A stretch of 64,000 bases of DNA from CALNBC01 sp040768925. Lineage in GTDB: Bacteria > Bacillota > Clostridia > Christensenellales > CALWSW01. Where the stretch lies: positions 496,001-560,000 of the forward strand of contig JAXGLZ010000001.1 in NCBI GenBank assembly GCA_040768925.1, written 5' to 3'. The position numbers were made by a program, and so were the translations under genes. Positions 9,163-18,052 of the stretch are shown piece by piece. How positions within the stretch are numbered: position 1 is the first letter of the stretch; every line of letters starts with the position of its first letter. Below the pieces are notes generated by a model. That model was not told where the DNA came from. It made no database searches and worked only from the letters and a program-made list of their open reading frames with translations.

Positions 9163-10070
9163 TGCCGGAAGCCATCGTATTCGATATCCAGCGGTATTCC
9201 CTGCACGACGGCCCGGGCATCCGCACGCTGGTGTTTTTTAAGGGCTGCCCGCTGCGCTGCGGCTGGTGCTGCAATCCAGAATCCCAGGTTTCGGCTCCGG
9301 AATACGCGCATGATCCGGAGAAGTGCCGGCAATGCCTGATTTGCCAAAAGGTTTGCCCGTTTGGGGCGGTTTTTGTGGCGGACGGCTGCCCCAAACCGGA
9401 TATGGACCTGTGCGCCGGCTGCAAAAAGCATCTTTGCGAAAACGTCTGCCCGGAAAAGTGTTTTTATGTTTACGGTCAAAAATGGACGCCGGAGGCGCTC
9501 CTGCAGGAAGTTAAAAAGGATGAGGTGTTCTTTTACGCCTCGGGGGGAGGGGTAACGGCAACCGGCGGCGAAGCTTTGTTGCAGCCGGATTTTCTGCGGG
9601 CGTTTTTCGCGCTGTGCAGGGCGGAAGGCTATTCCACCGCCGTTGAAACCTGCCTGCATGTCGGATGGGAGGCGGTCGAAAAGGTCCTTCCGGAAACGGA
9701 TCTTTTTCTGTGCGACTTCAAACACGCCGATCCGGCGCGCTTCCGCGAGGCAACCGGCGGCGATCTGGGCCTGGTGATGGCGAATCAGCGGCGCCTGGCG
9801 GCTTCCGGCGCGGATATTCTGCCCCGCATTCCGTTGATCCCGGGGTTCAACGCCGATGAAAAGACGGTGGATGACGTGTGCGGGTTCATCCGAACGCTCG
9901 GGCTCAAAACCGTCTGCCTGCTGCCGTACCACAGCCTTGGCTCCGCGAAATACGCCCGGCTTGGGCGCGGCTATCCAATGGAAGGGACAAGCCCCCTGAC
10001 GCAGGGCGAAATCGAAAAGCTGGCCAAAACCGCGCAGAAAGCCGGTTTGACCGTGCAGATCGGCGGATAA
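9162..10070 (+). CDS. glycyl radical enzyme activating enzyme (radical SAM)
   Basis: 302 aa. It reductively cleaves S-adenosylmethionine to install the glycyl radical on the partner enzyme. The radical SAM CX3CX2C motif is Cys29, Cys33, Cys36 (GCPLRCGWC). Two ferredoxin-like 4Fe-4S clusters follow (CRQCLICQKVCP and CAGCKKHLCENVCPEKC), the insert typical of activases of glycerol-dehydratase-like and related enzymes but absent from the short pyruvate formate-lyase activase. The start codon overlaps the glycyl radical enzyme stop (TAATG), so translation is probably coupled. With the kinase it forms a three-gene unit. Confidence 0.93.
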   Translation: MPEAIVFDIQRYSLHDGPGIRTLVFFKGCPLRCGWCCNPESQVSAPEYAHDPEKCRQCLICQKVCPFGAVFVADGCPKPDMDLCAGCKKHLCENVCPEKCFYVYGQKWTPEALLQEVKKDEVFFYASGGGVTATGGEALLQPDFLRAFFALCRAEGYSTAVETCLHVGWEAVEKVLPETDLFLCDFKHADPARFREATGGDLGLVMANQRRLAASGADILPRIPLIPGFNADEKTVDDVCGFIRTLGLKTVCLLPYHSLGSAKYARLGRGYPMEGTSPLTQGEIEKLAKTAQKAGLTVQIGG

Positions 10071-10807
10071 GGACCGCCGCTTGCGATTGTGGATCTGCCC
10101 GGCGAATTTTGAGTAAAGATGGCCCGGGCGCAGGCGGAATTCCGAACGCAAAAAAGCCCGGCGCCCGGGCGCGCCGGTTCTGACTGCGAATGCGGGCTAC
10201 GGCTGCGGCAGGCGGAATTCCGAACGCAAAACGGCCCGGCGTCCGGGCGCGCCGGTTCTGAAAATGGGACATGGACCTGTTCCGCAAATGGAGAGGCGTG
10301 CAGCCGCCGAATGCTGCGCGTCGCGCCCCCGGGCTTTGATCGCCGGTTGATTCGTTTTCGCGCATCCCGAACAGGGGTCAAAATTGCTCCCCAAAAGGCG
10401 CGAAACGCCGGGTGAAAGCGAAATGCCGGCGCAGCCAGGGCTTTGGCGGGTTTGGACCCCGCCGCCAAGGCAGGCGCCGGCTGAAAAAGAAAGGGTCCGC
10501 GCAGGCGGGGATTTTTGTCCGCGCCGGGTTAACGGCAGGCCGGAAAGCGTCTTCGGGCAAAGGAGAACAAGCCCTTGCCCCGGCTGCTGAACCGAAGGAG
10601 GAACGGGGCCTTGCGGCCCTGAAATAAGGATACTGACGGGTCGGGGGAGTTTTAAGGTCGTTTGAAAGCGCGCGGCAACGCGCGCTTTCTTATTGCTGCG
10701 TGCCAAAGGGGCCCGCGCATGGACAAAACCGGGGGAAAACGGCGTGCGGCGGGCAGGCGCAAAGCGATCCGTGCCGGGAGAACAAACCGGCTTTTTGCCC
10801 GCGGCAG
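10071..10807 (+). repeat. intergenic repeat region after the glycyl radical operon
   Basis: About 740 bp without a gene. 10078-10130 repeats the module in post-rRNA unit 4 (2220-2275; both contain GCGAATTTTGAGTAAAGATG). Then come two copies, 78 bp apart, of a 53-bp element beginning GCAGGCGGAATTCCGAACGC (10130-10182 and 10208-10261), each with an A-run and a GC-rich hairpin. 10262-10660 shows nothing recognisable. The long frames here lack family signatures. Confidence 0.75.
10664..10695. terminator. strong hairpin terminator
   Basis: GAAAGCGCGCG (10664-10674) and CGCGCGCTTTC (10679-10689) form an 11-bp perfect stem with a GCAA tetraloop, followed by TTATT. It could serve the activase operon from the left or, less likely, the hydrolase gene on the other strand. 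Confidence 0.7.
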
Positions 10808-11542
10808 CTAACGGCCGGGCCGCGCGGGGGCGTCTTCCGCCGGGAGCAAGACTTTTTGGCTGATCTCGCCGGCCAGCAGCTTTGCCGACAGTGAATTGAA
10901 GTGGACGCCGTCCACCGTCAGCGAAAGCCGGCGCGCCCGGGAGAGCGCGTCCTTCCTGCCCGGGAAAAGCGCCATGACGGCGATGTCCAGCACCCGCTTG
11001 CCCCAGCAAATGCCCCAGGAATACGCCTCCCCGGGGTTCTTCAGCGCGCCCTGCTGGAGCGAAAAGGCATCGGCATACGGCAGGCCGCGTTTTTTTGCAA
11101 GCCCTTCGATGATGGCGTTGCGCGCCAGGATTTTTTCAGTCGGGAACCCCTTGACCTGGATGAACGGCAGCCCGACAAGAACGGTTTTTTTCCCGTGCTC
11201 TGCCAAGAGGTCCAGCATGTTTTCATACTCGGCGGCAAAAACGGAATCCTCCGTTATGCAGCGCTTGCAGGCGCACCTCGGCTTCATGACCAGCTTCCAA
11301 AAGGGCGACAATGTGGAGAGAAACGGGCCCAGAATGTCGTTGATGCCGATAAAAACGACATAGGTTGAAATCCCGAAATACCGCGGATCGCGAAGATACC
11401 GCTCAAGGCGCTTGGCTGCGCCCCGGGTGGAATCGCCGTTTTTGCCCTTGTTCACGGCGCTGATCCGGGGGTCAAGAAACCGGATGTAGGAGTATCCGGC
11501 GCTTCCGAAGGTAAGGCTGTCGCCCAGGCAGAGTAGTTTCAT
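10808..11542 (-). CDS. SGNH/GDSL-family hydrolase (esterase/lipase-like)
   Basis: 244 aa, cytoplasmic by sequence (no signal peptide). SGNH hydrolases cleave ester bonds with a Ser-His-Asp triad. Block I is LCLGDSLTFG close to the N-terminus, with the nucleophile Ser. Block III is FIGINDILGP, with the oxyanion Asn. Block V is DGVHFNSL, with Asp and His. Start ATG at 11542 is chosen because the family begins directly before block I and AAGGA lies upstream; the frame extends 13 codons further. The substrate is unknown. It is convergent with the activase operon and divergent from dnaD. Confidence 0.85.
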   Translation of the reverse strand: MKLLCLGDSLTFGSAGYSYIRFLDPRISAVNKGKNGDSTRGAAKRLERYLRDPRYFGISTYVVFIGINDILGPFLSTLSPFWKLVMKPRCACKRCITEDSVFAAEYENMLDLLAEHGKKTVLVGLPFIQVKGFPTEKILARNAIIEGLAKKRGLPYADAFSLQQGALKNPGEAYSWGICWGKRVLDIAVMALFPGRKDALSRARRLSLTVDGVHFNSLSAKLLAGEISQKVLLPAEDAPARPGR

Positions 11543-11708
11543 GCGGAGTCCTTTTCGTGTGCGTAAAAGTAAAAATATCACTAACTAATAATAATACCAC
11601 AAATCCGGCCCCAAAACCGCAAAAAGAAAGCCCCTCCGCCTCCAAAAAGGGAAAACGCGCGGAATGCGGCCCCTTCCCCCGCAAATATAGACCCGACCGC
11701 GCGGATCG

Positions 11709-11717
11709 TGATATAAT
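11709..11717 (+). promoter_or_regulatory. extended -10 promoter of dnaD
   Basis: TGATATAAT is an extended -10 element 51 bases before the dnaD start. No good -35 is present, as is common with extended -10 promoters. Confidence 0.55.
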
Positions 11718-11767
11718 ACAAAAGATTGAAAAACCGGGGAACAACCCCTGATCATAAAGGAGCAAAA

Positions 11768-13204
11768 ATGCCCAAAGGCCCTTTCATACTCAGCGCGAAG
11801 GACGCGGTCAAATTCGGCTCGACCCCGGTCGAGAATCTTTTCATGACCGAATTTCTGCCCTCCGCGCCGGCGGAGTATGTCAAAATTTATCTGAGCGCGC
11901 TCTTTCAAAGCAGCTATCCCGAAGCGGCGGAGCCGACGCTCGCACAGTTCGCCTCGGCCCTAGGGATGGAGGCGAAAACCGTGCTGGCCGCGATGCGGTA
12001 TTGGGAGATGCTGGGCATCGCCCGGCCGGTGGACGGCGAGAAGGATAAGTATGAACTGATCAACGTGCGCACGGCGATGTTCACTTCCGACACGGCGATC
12101 ACCACGCGGCTGATGTACCGCTACGCGGATTTCAACGCCAAGCTGGCCACGGTGACCCGCAGCAGGCAGATCACCCGCGCGGAATACGGCGTGATCTACA
12201 ACTGGATCGAGGAGCAGGGCTTTTCACAGGAGGCGGTCCTCGCCGTCGCGGAACACGCGATGAAGGACGGCGGCAAGCGCAGCCTGGTCGCCCGGATGAC
12301 GCCGCACATCCAGGCGCTGAAGAACAAGGGGGCCTTTTCGGGCGAGGAAGCCCGGGCGCAATTGGAACAGTACCAGCTTTTGACCAGCCCGGCAAGGGCG
12401 GTCGCCCGGCGGCTGGGCATGCTGCGCCTGCCCACGATGGACGAGCACAACGATTACCTCAAATGGCGGGACGAATGGGGTTTTTCGCCGGACGCGATCA
12501 TCGCCGCCTGCGCGGAGCTGACCAGGATCCGGGAGCCGAATTTCATGTATCTTGACCGTGTGCTGGCCAGCAAATACGCCGAAGGCAAAATAAGCGCCGA
12601 GGCCATCGGCACGGACGCCGCCCGGGACGAGGCGGATAAACTCACCCTGCGCCCCTTTGCCCGGGCGCTGGGGGCAAAGAGCGTCAAGCGGGAATTCGTC
12701 GAATACCTGCGCCGCTGGAAAGACGCGGGGCTCAACGACGAAACGCTGCTCCTTCTTTGCGCCGCGGCGGCAAACCGCGGCATGCACACCTTTGCGGAGG
12801 CGGACGCTTTCATCGGCCGGTTTATCGACCGGGGGGTGACGGAACAGGAAAAGGTGGCGGCGGATCTCGCCCTGGAGGCGGACGCGCGGGAGCTCCTCTT
12901 TGCCGCGGGGCTTTCTAAGCGCGGCGTGACCGAGCGGGACAAGGAGCTGGTGGCAAAATATGGCTCCGCCCTGCCGCTGGAGGTCATGCTCGAAGGCGCG
13001 TCCATGGCGCGGGACAAGGCTTCGCCCCTTGCGTATTTGAACGCGCTGCTGGCGCGCTGGGCGGGCGAAGGGGTGAAAACCGTGGCCGACGCCCGAAAGA
13101 GCGCCGGCTCGATGACGGAGCGGACCAAGGGCCAGGGCGCCCAGCAGTTCGCAAACCCGTCCTTTGACGAAGGAACGATGGACGGCCTCGTCAACAAGCT
13201 CTGA
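11768..13204 (+). CDS. dnaD: DnaD/DnaB-type replication initiation protein
   Basis: 478 aa. In Firmicutes these proteins remodel DNA at the origin and help load the replicative helicase. The N-terminal winged-helix part (about residues 20-105, including TLAQFASALGMEAKTVLAAM) is followed by two DnaD-like C-terminal domains; a repeated YGVIYNWIEEQGFS / EWGFSPDAIIAACAEL pattern marks them. The length is nearer B. subtilis DnaB than the short DnaD. Start ATG 11768 has AAAGGAG just upstream. A helicase-loader ATPase follows after 50 bp, the classic pairing in Clostridia. Confidence 0.85.
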   Translation: MPKGPFILSAKDAVKFGSTPVENLFMTEFLPSAPAEYVKIYLSALFQSSYPEAAEPTLAQFASALGMEAKTVLAAMRYWEMLGIARPVDGEKDKYELINVRTAMFTSDTAITTRLMYRYADFNAKLATVTRSRQITRAEYGVIYNWIEEQGFSQEAVLAVAEHAMKDGGKRSLVARMTPHIQALKNKGAFSGEEARAQLEQYQLLTSPARAVARRLGMLRLPTMDEHNDYLKWRDEWGFSPDAIIAACAELTRIREPNFMYLDRVLASKYAEGKISAEAIGTDAARDEADKLTLRPFARALGAKSVKREFVEYLRRWKDAGLNDETLLLLCAAAANRGMHTFAEADAFIGRFIDRGVTEQEKVAADLALEADARELLFAAGLSKRGVTERDKELVAKYGSALPLEVMLEGASMARDKASPLAYLNALLARWAGEGVKTVADARKSAGSMTERTKGQGAQQFANPSFDEGTMDGLVNKL

Positions 13205-13254
13205 CCGCTGGGGCGGGCAAAAATAACCAAAAAAGGGATCGGCAAAGGGAATCC

Positions 13255-14148
13255 ATGCAAAAGAGCGTATCCGAGATTTTTCAGGCCCGGCGGGATCAAA
13301 ACCTGAAAGACTTCAGCAAAAAACTGCAAGAGGTCTATTCGGCGATTCCCGGATTTTCGGCAATCGAGGGGGAAATGAACCGCGCCCGGATCAACAGGGA
13401 CGGCACGATGCTTGCCGCCCTTGCAAAGAAACGGGAAGAAGCCCTGATTTTGGCCGGATTCCCGAAGGATTATCTGGAAAAAAAGTTTTTTTGCGAAGAT
13501 TGCGGGGATACCGGGACGCTGGAAGACGGTTCGGAGTGCGTCTGCATGAAGCGGGCCCGGTTTCAGGCCGCGGCCAAGCTTTCGAACATGGAACGGCTCT
13601 CTTGCGAAACCTTTGAATCCTGGGATTTTTCCATCATGCCGGAAGGCGACCAGCGGGAGGGTTCCAAAAAGCTTTTTTCCATCTGCGAGAATTACGCAAA
13701 TCGCATCCCCTGCGGCAAGATCAAAAACCTTGTGATCCTGGGCGGAACGGGGCTGGGCAAGAGCTTCGCCCTCCACGCCGTGGGCAACCGGGCGCTGGAG
13801 CGGGGCGTTCCCGTCCGGCTGGTCACGGCGCCCCGGTTTTTCGCGGCGGAGATGGCGCGCATCCGCGGCGAGCAGGACGAGAATGCCGCCCTTTTTGGCG
13901 CGGAACTGCTGCTGATCGACGATTTGGGCGCGGAACCGGCGAATTCCGCGGTGAGTGCGGACAGCCTGTTTGCCCTTTTTGACCACCGCTGTGCGGAAGG
14001 GCGGTTCACCTGCGCGGCCAGCAATCTGACTCCTGCGGAGATCGCCCAAAGGTACGGTCCCAGGATCACCTCCCGTTTGATGGACGCGGGCTGCTCAAAG
14101 GTGCTGAGCCTTTCGGGAAGGGACCTTCGGCTGACCGCCCGGCGTTGA
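13255..14148 (+). CDS. dnaI: helicase loader ATPase, DnaI/DnaC-like
   Basis: 297 aa. An AAA+ ATPase that loads the replicative helicase at the origin or at restart sites. An N-terminal zinc-binding segment (FFCEDCGDTGTLEDGSECVC, about residues 80-99) matches the DnaI helicase-interaction domain. Walker A is GGTGLGKSF (about residue 162), Walker B is LLLIDDLGAE, and sensor 1 is AASNLTPAEI. The gene lies 50 bp after dnaD. Its stop codon overlaps the -35 of the next promoter. Confidence 0.9.
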   Translation: MQKSVSEIFQARRDQNLKDFSKKLQEVYSAIPGFSAIEGEMNRARINRDGTMLAALAKKREEALILAGFPKDYLEKKFFCEDCGDTGTLEDGSECVCMKRARFQAAAKLSNMERLSCETFESWDFSIMPEGDQREGSKKLFSICENYANRIPCGKIKNLVILGGTGLGKSFALHAVGNRALERGVPVRLVTAPRFFAAEMARIRGEQDENAALFGAELLLIDDLGAEPANSAVSADSLFALFDHRCAEGRFTCAASNLTPAEIAQRYGPRITSRLMDAGCSKVLSLSGRDLRLTARR

Positions 14149-14173
14149 CAAAGCTGGGATTTTGCGTCAAAAT
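14145..14173 (+). promoter_or_regulatory. candidate promoter of glnS
   Basis: TTGACA (14145-14150), 17 bp spacer, CAAAAT (14168-14173). The -35 overlaps the dnaI stop codon. It would give a structured leader of about 190 nt before glnS. Confidence 0.55.
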
Positions 14174-14218
14174 AGTAAGACAACACCGCACAAGTCGTGC
14201 GCACCGTCCGTCGCGGAT

Positions 14219-14297
14219 CTTTTGCGCGGAAGCGGCGTTCAAAATGCGCGGAATAGCGCCGCTATTTCTGTGCTTTTGTCCTTGTTCCGCGCAAAAG
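14219..14297 (+). promoter_or_regulatory. nested inverted repeats in the glnS leader
   Basis: CTTTTGCGCGGAA (14219-14231) is perfectly complementary to 14285-14297 (TTCCGCGCAAAAG), and a second stem AGCGGCG/CGCCGCT (14231-14237 with 14257-14263) is nested inside. I do not see the T-box consensus (AGGGTGG..ACCGCG), so this is an unassigned leader structure. Confidence 0.5.
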
Positions 14298-14368
14298 CCC
14301 CCCGCGATTCCGGCGGCACTCCTTTTGTGCGGTATTGCCGTAGTTCAGGACGATTACAGGAGGCAGCA

Positions 14369-16027
14369 ATGGCGGACTTGACCACAAACGAAGGCGAACG
14401 CCTGAATTTCATCGAGGAGATCGTGGACGAATTCGTGAAAAACGGCGGCGGTCCGGTGGTGACGCGGTTCCCCCCGGAGCCGAACGGTTATCTGCACATC
14501 GGCCACGCCAAGGCGCTCTGCATCGACTTCGGGATCGCGGAAAAGTTCGGCGGCAAGTGCAATCTGCGCTATGACGACACCAACCCCGCCAAAGAGGACG
14601 AGGAATTCGTCGACGCCATCGAGTACGACATCAAATGGCTGGGTTTTGAATACGCGGCGAAGCTCTTCGGCTCGGATTATTTCGACACCTGCTATGAACT
14701 CGCCGAAAAGCTGATCAAAAAGGGCGTCGCCTTCGTCTGCGACCTTTCAAAGGAAGAGATCCGCGAATACCGCGGCACGCTGACGGAACCGGGCAGGAAT
14801 TCGCCCTACCGGGACCGTTCCGTGGAAGAAAACCTGGACCTTTTCCGCCGCATGCGCGCCGGGGAATTCCCGGACGGTTCAAGGACCCTCCGGGCCAAGA
14901 TCGACATGGCCTCCCCGAACACCAACATGCGGGATCCCGCCCTTTACCGCATTTTGCACATGCCCCATCACCAAACGGGGGATAAATGGTGCATCTACCC
15001 CATGTATGACTTCGCCCACCCGATCCAGGACGCCTTAGAGGGGGTCACCCATTCCCTTTGCTCTTTGGAATACGAGATCCACCGGCCGCTTTACGACTGG
15101 GTGGTGGAGCAGTGCGCGTTCGAACCCAGGCCCCGCCAGATCGAGTTCGCCAGGCTGAATCTGGCGCGCACGGTGATGTCCAAGCGCTACCTTCGCTCGC
15201 TGGTGGAAAGCGGGACGGTTTCCGGATGGGACGACCCCCGGATGCCCACTCTTTGCGGGCTGCGCAGAAGGGGCTACACCGCCGCCGCGATCAAGGATTT
15301 TTTGAACCGCGCGGGCGTCGCCAAGGCGGATTCCGTTTCCGACCCAGCCATGCTGGAGCATTGCCTGAGGGAGGATCTGAACCCCACGGCCCCCCGGATG
15401 AGCGCGGTCATCGACCCCATAAAAGTCACGCTGACCAACTGGCCGGAAGGCAAGGTGGAAAAGCTGGTGTTTGAGAACCTGCCCGGCGACGAATCCCGGG
15501 GCAGCCGGGAAGTGCTTTTTGGCAGGACCCTTTTCATCGAGCGGGAGGATTTTATGGAAGACCCGCCGAAAAAATTCTTCCGCCTGAAGCCGGGCGGCGA
15601 GGTGCGCCTCAAGAATGCCTATATCGTCAAGTGCGAATCGGCGGTTAAGGACGAAGCGGGCAATATTATCGAGTTGCTTTGCACCTACGATCCGGAGACG
15701 AAAAGCGGCGAAAACCAGCGCAAAGTCAAGGGCACGCTGCACTATGTTTGCGAAGCGGAAGCGGCAAGCGCGGAATTTCGGCTGTATGACTATCTGCTGC
15801 TGCCGGACGACGACCCCGAAACCAAAGACCTGGATTTTGCCCAAAGGGCGAACCCGGATTCGATCGTCATCAAGCGCGGCTTTGTCGAGCGGGCGCTGAA
15901 GGAGGCCAAAATCGGCGAATCCTTCCAGTTCCTGCGCACCGGCTATTTCTGCAAAGATGCGGATTCGACCCCCGAACTGCCCGTTTTTAACCGCACCGTC
16001 GGCCTGAAGGACAGCTATAAGGGCTGA
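14369..16027 (+). CDS. glnS: glutaminyl-tRNA synthetase
   Basis: 552 aa, normal length. A class I synthetase that charges tRNA-Gln. The HIGH motif is in RFPPEPNGYLHIGHAKAL, the KMSKS loop is VMSKRYL, and the GlnRS signature RYDDTNPAKEDEEFVDAI is present. The C-terminal anticodon-binding beta-barrels are complete (to about residue 545). Start ATG 14369 has ACAGGAGG 6 bases upstream; a longer frame reaches into the leader. gltX follows in the same direction after about 390 bp. Having both enzymes suggests that Gln-tRNA is made directly. Confidence 0.96.
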   Translation: MADLTTNEGERLNFIEEIVDEFVKNGGGPVVTRFPPEPNGYLHIGHAKALCIDFGIAEKFGGKCNLRYDDTNPAKEDEEFVDAIEYDIKWLGFEYAAKLFGSDYFDTCYELAEKLIKKGVAFVCDLSKEEIREYRGTLTEPGRNSPYRDRSVEENLDLFRRMRAGEFPDGSRTLRAKIDMASPNTNMRDPALYRILHMPHHQTGDKWCIYPMYDFAHPIQDALEGVTHSLCSLEYEIHRPLYDWVVEQCAFEPRPRQIEFARLNLARTVMSKRYLRSLVESGTVSGWDDPRMPTLCGLRRRGYTAAAIKDFLNRAGVAKADSVSDPAMLEHCLREDLNPTAPRMSAVIDPIKVTLTNWPEGKVEKLVFENLPGDESRGSREVLFGRTLFIEREDFMEDPPKKFFRLKPGGEVRLKNAYIVKCESAVKDEAGNIIELLCTYDPETKSGENQRKVKGTLHYVCEAEAASAEFRLYDYLLLPDDDPETKDLDFAQRANPDSIVIKRGFVERALKEAKIGESFQFLRTGYFCKDADSTPELPVFNRTVGLKDSYKG

Positions 16028-16420
16028 TCGTAAAACGGCGGGCGACCCCCCGCCAAAAAACGAGGGGGAGCAGAGTATTTTCTTTAAAAAGCGTTTTTTC
16101 GCCCGGGGAAGGCAGGCGCCGCAAACCGGGCGTTTGGCGCGCCGGGTGTGTCAAAGCGGGTCACGCTTTGAGGAAGCGCGGTTTGCCTGAAATGCCGCGC
16201 ATTTGCGGCCGGCAAATCGTGAAAGGCCAAAAAGCCTTCGGCTTTCTTTCATCCGTTTCGGCGCACAGGGCATCTTCTCTTGCCGCTTCGCGGCAATTCG
16301 CCTTGCTTGCCGAAACCGGATGAAAGTCAAAGGGCGCGGCCCCTTGACAACCCCGGGGTTTTTGGCAGTCTGCACCCGGATTGCATCCTGCAATTCGAAT
16401 CAATACTTAAGGAGTCAACA
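16028..16420 (+). promoter_or_regulatory. structured intergenic leader of gltX
   Basis: No gene. A long palindromic structure spans 16248-16324: TTCATCCGTTTCGGC (16248-16262) pairs with GCCGAAACCGGATGAA (16309-16324) with one bulge, and a perfect hairpin TTGCCGCTTCGCGGCAA (16280-16296) is nested within it. A small AAAGCC/GGCTTT hairpin precedes it. No T-box motif. Function unknown; it may control gltX or be a decayed repeat. Confidence 0.5.
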
Positions 16421-17866
16421 ATGGTCCGCACACGCTTCGCGCCTTCCCCCACGGGATACATGCACATCGGCAACCTGCGCTCGGCGCTTTACGCCTGGCT
16501 TTTTGCCCGCAACCAGGGGGGCCGGTTCCTCCTTCGGATCGAGGACACGGACCAGGCCAGGGAAGTCGCCGGCGCGGTGGACGTTATTTTTGAAACCCTG
16601 CGGGAAGTGGGCATGAACTGGGACGAAGGGCCGGATATCGGCGGCCCCGTCGGCCCGTACGTCCAATCCCAGCGCAAGGATATTTACGAAGAGTACGCAA
16701 AGCGGCTCGTGGAATCCGGCCATGCCTATTATTGCTTCTGCACCAAGGAAGAGCTGGACGAACGGCGGGAACAGGCACGGGAGCGGGGCGAAAGCTTCAA
16801 GTACGACAAGCACTGCCGAAACAGCGCGAAGGACGAGATCCAAAAAAAGCTGGACGCCAACGTCCCCCATGTCATCCGCCAGAACATCCCGCAAACGGGC
16901 GAAACCTCCTTTACGGACGAGATCTTCGGCACCATCACCGTGGAAAACAGCACCCTGGACGACAACGTACTGATCAAGGCGGACGGCTTCCCCACCTACA
17001 ATTTCGCCAACGTGGTGGACGACCATCTGATGGGCATTACCCACGTCATGCGGGGGATGGAATACCTTTCCTCCACCCCGAAATACAATCTTTTGTATGA
17101 AGCCTTCGGCTGGGAGATCCCGAAATACGTTCACCTGACCCCGATCATGCGGGACGCGACCCACAAGCTCTCGAAAAGGGACGGGGACGCCTCCTATGCC
17201 GATTTTCGGGAAAAGGGCTATCTGATGGAAGCCATCGTGAACTACATCGCCCTCCTCGGCTGGAACCCCGGAACAGAGCAGGAAAAATTCAGCATGCCGG
17301 AACTCATCGAAGCCTTTTCGCTGAAGGGGCTGAGCAAATCCCCGGCGATCTTCGATCCCTTAAAGCTCAAGTGGCTGAACGGGGAATACATCCGCGCCCT
17401 TTCCGCAGAGGAATTCGGCAAGCACGCGGCGCCCTGGTACGAGCGCGCCGGCGTTTCTGCAATGGACCGGTCCATACTCGACCGCCTGCTCCAGCCCAGG
17501 GTGGAGGCTTTTTCGGAAATTTCGGAAAAGGTCGCGTTCCTCGCGGAGCGCCCGCCTTTGACGGCGGAGCTTTTCTCCAACAAAAAAAACAAGGTCACGC
17601 CGGAGCTTTCGCTGGAGCTCCTCTCCCTTGCGAAAACCGCTTTTGACGGCCTGCGGGAATGGAACGAGGAATCGATCCAGCTTGCCATGGCCGGCCTTGT
17701 GGAAAGCACAAACAAAAAGACCGGCGCCGTCTACTGGCCTGTGCGCGTCGCCCTTTCCGGCCTGCCGGTGACCCCCGGCGGCCCGGTGGAGATCGCCGCC
17801 CTTCTCGGCAGGGAAGAAAGCGCAAGCAGGCTGGATTCCGCCGCCGAATTCCTGAAAAACCTTTGA
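16421..17866 (+). CDS. gltX: glutamyl-tRNA synthetase
   Basis: 481 aa, standard size. It charges tRNA-Glu. The class I signature is FAPSPTGYMHIGNLRSAL and the KMSKS equivalent is HKLSKRDGD. The C-terminal anticodon-binding region is intact. Start ATG 16421 has TAAGGAG 7 bases upstream and begins directly with MVRTRFAPSPTG as in other family members; the longer frame is not supported. It lies downstream of glnS with its own structured leader. Confidence 0.96.
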   Translation: MVRTRFAPSPTGYMHIGNLRSALYAWLFARNQGGRFLLRIEDTDQAREVAGAVDVIFETLREVGMNWDEGPDIGGPVGPYVQSQRKDIYEEYAKRLVESGHAYYCFCTKEELDERREQARERGESFKYDKHCRNSAKDEIQKKLDANVPHVIRQNIPQTGETSFTDEIFGTITVENSTLDDNVLIKADGFPTYNFANVVDDHLMGITHVMRGMEYLSSTPKYNLLYEAFGWEIPKYVHLTPIMRDATHKLSKRDGDASYADFREKGYLMEAIVNYIALLGWNPGTEQEKFSMPELIEAFSLKGLSKSPAIFDPLKLKWLNGEYIRALSAEEFGKHAAPWYERAGVSAMDRSILDRLLQPRVEAFSEISEKVAFLAERPPLTAELFSNKKNKVTPELSLELLSLAKTAFDGLREWNEESIQLAMAGLVESTNKKTGAVYWPVRVALSGLPVTPGGPVEIAALLGREESASRLDSAAEFLKNL

Positions 17867-18052
17867 TCCGGGCGGCTCAGCAAACGCGCCGCGCCGGTCA
17901 TCCCGTTTTCGCGCAAAACCCCGCCGTTTTTCCCCCCAAAACCCCCGGCATGCTTTGCAAAGGCGCGGGCCGGGCGCAAATCCCCACAAATTTCGGCTCA
18001 TGTGAACGAACCACGGCAGCATCCGTCCAAATCAATAGTACCGGAGGTCGCA

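Noticed and set aside
14174..16420. T-box riboswitches before glnS and gltX
   Set aside because: The AGGGTGG..ACCGCG core is absent; only unassigned inverted repeats are present.
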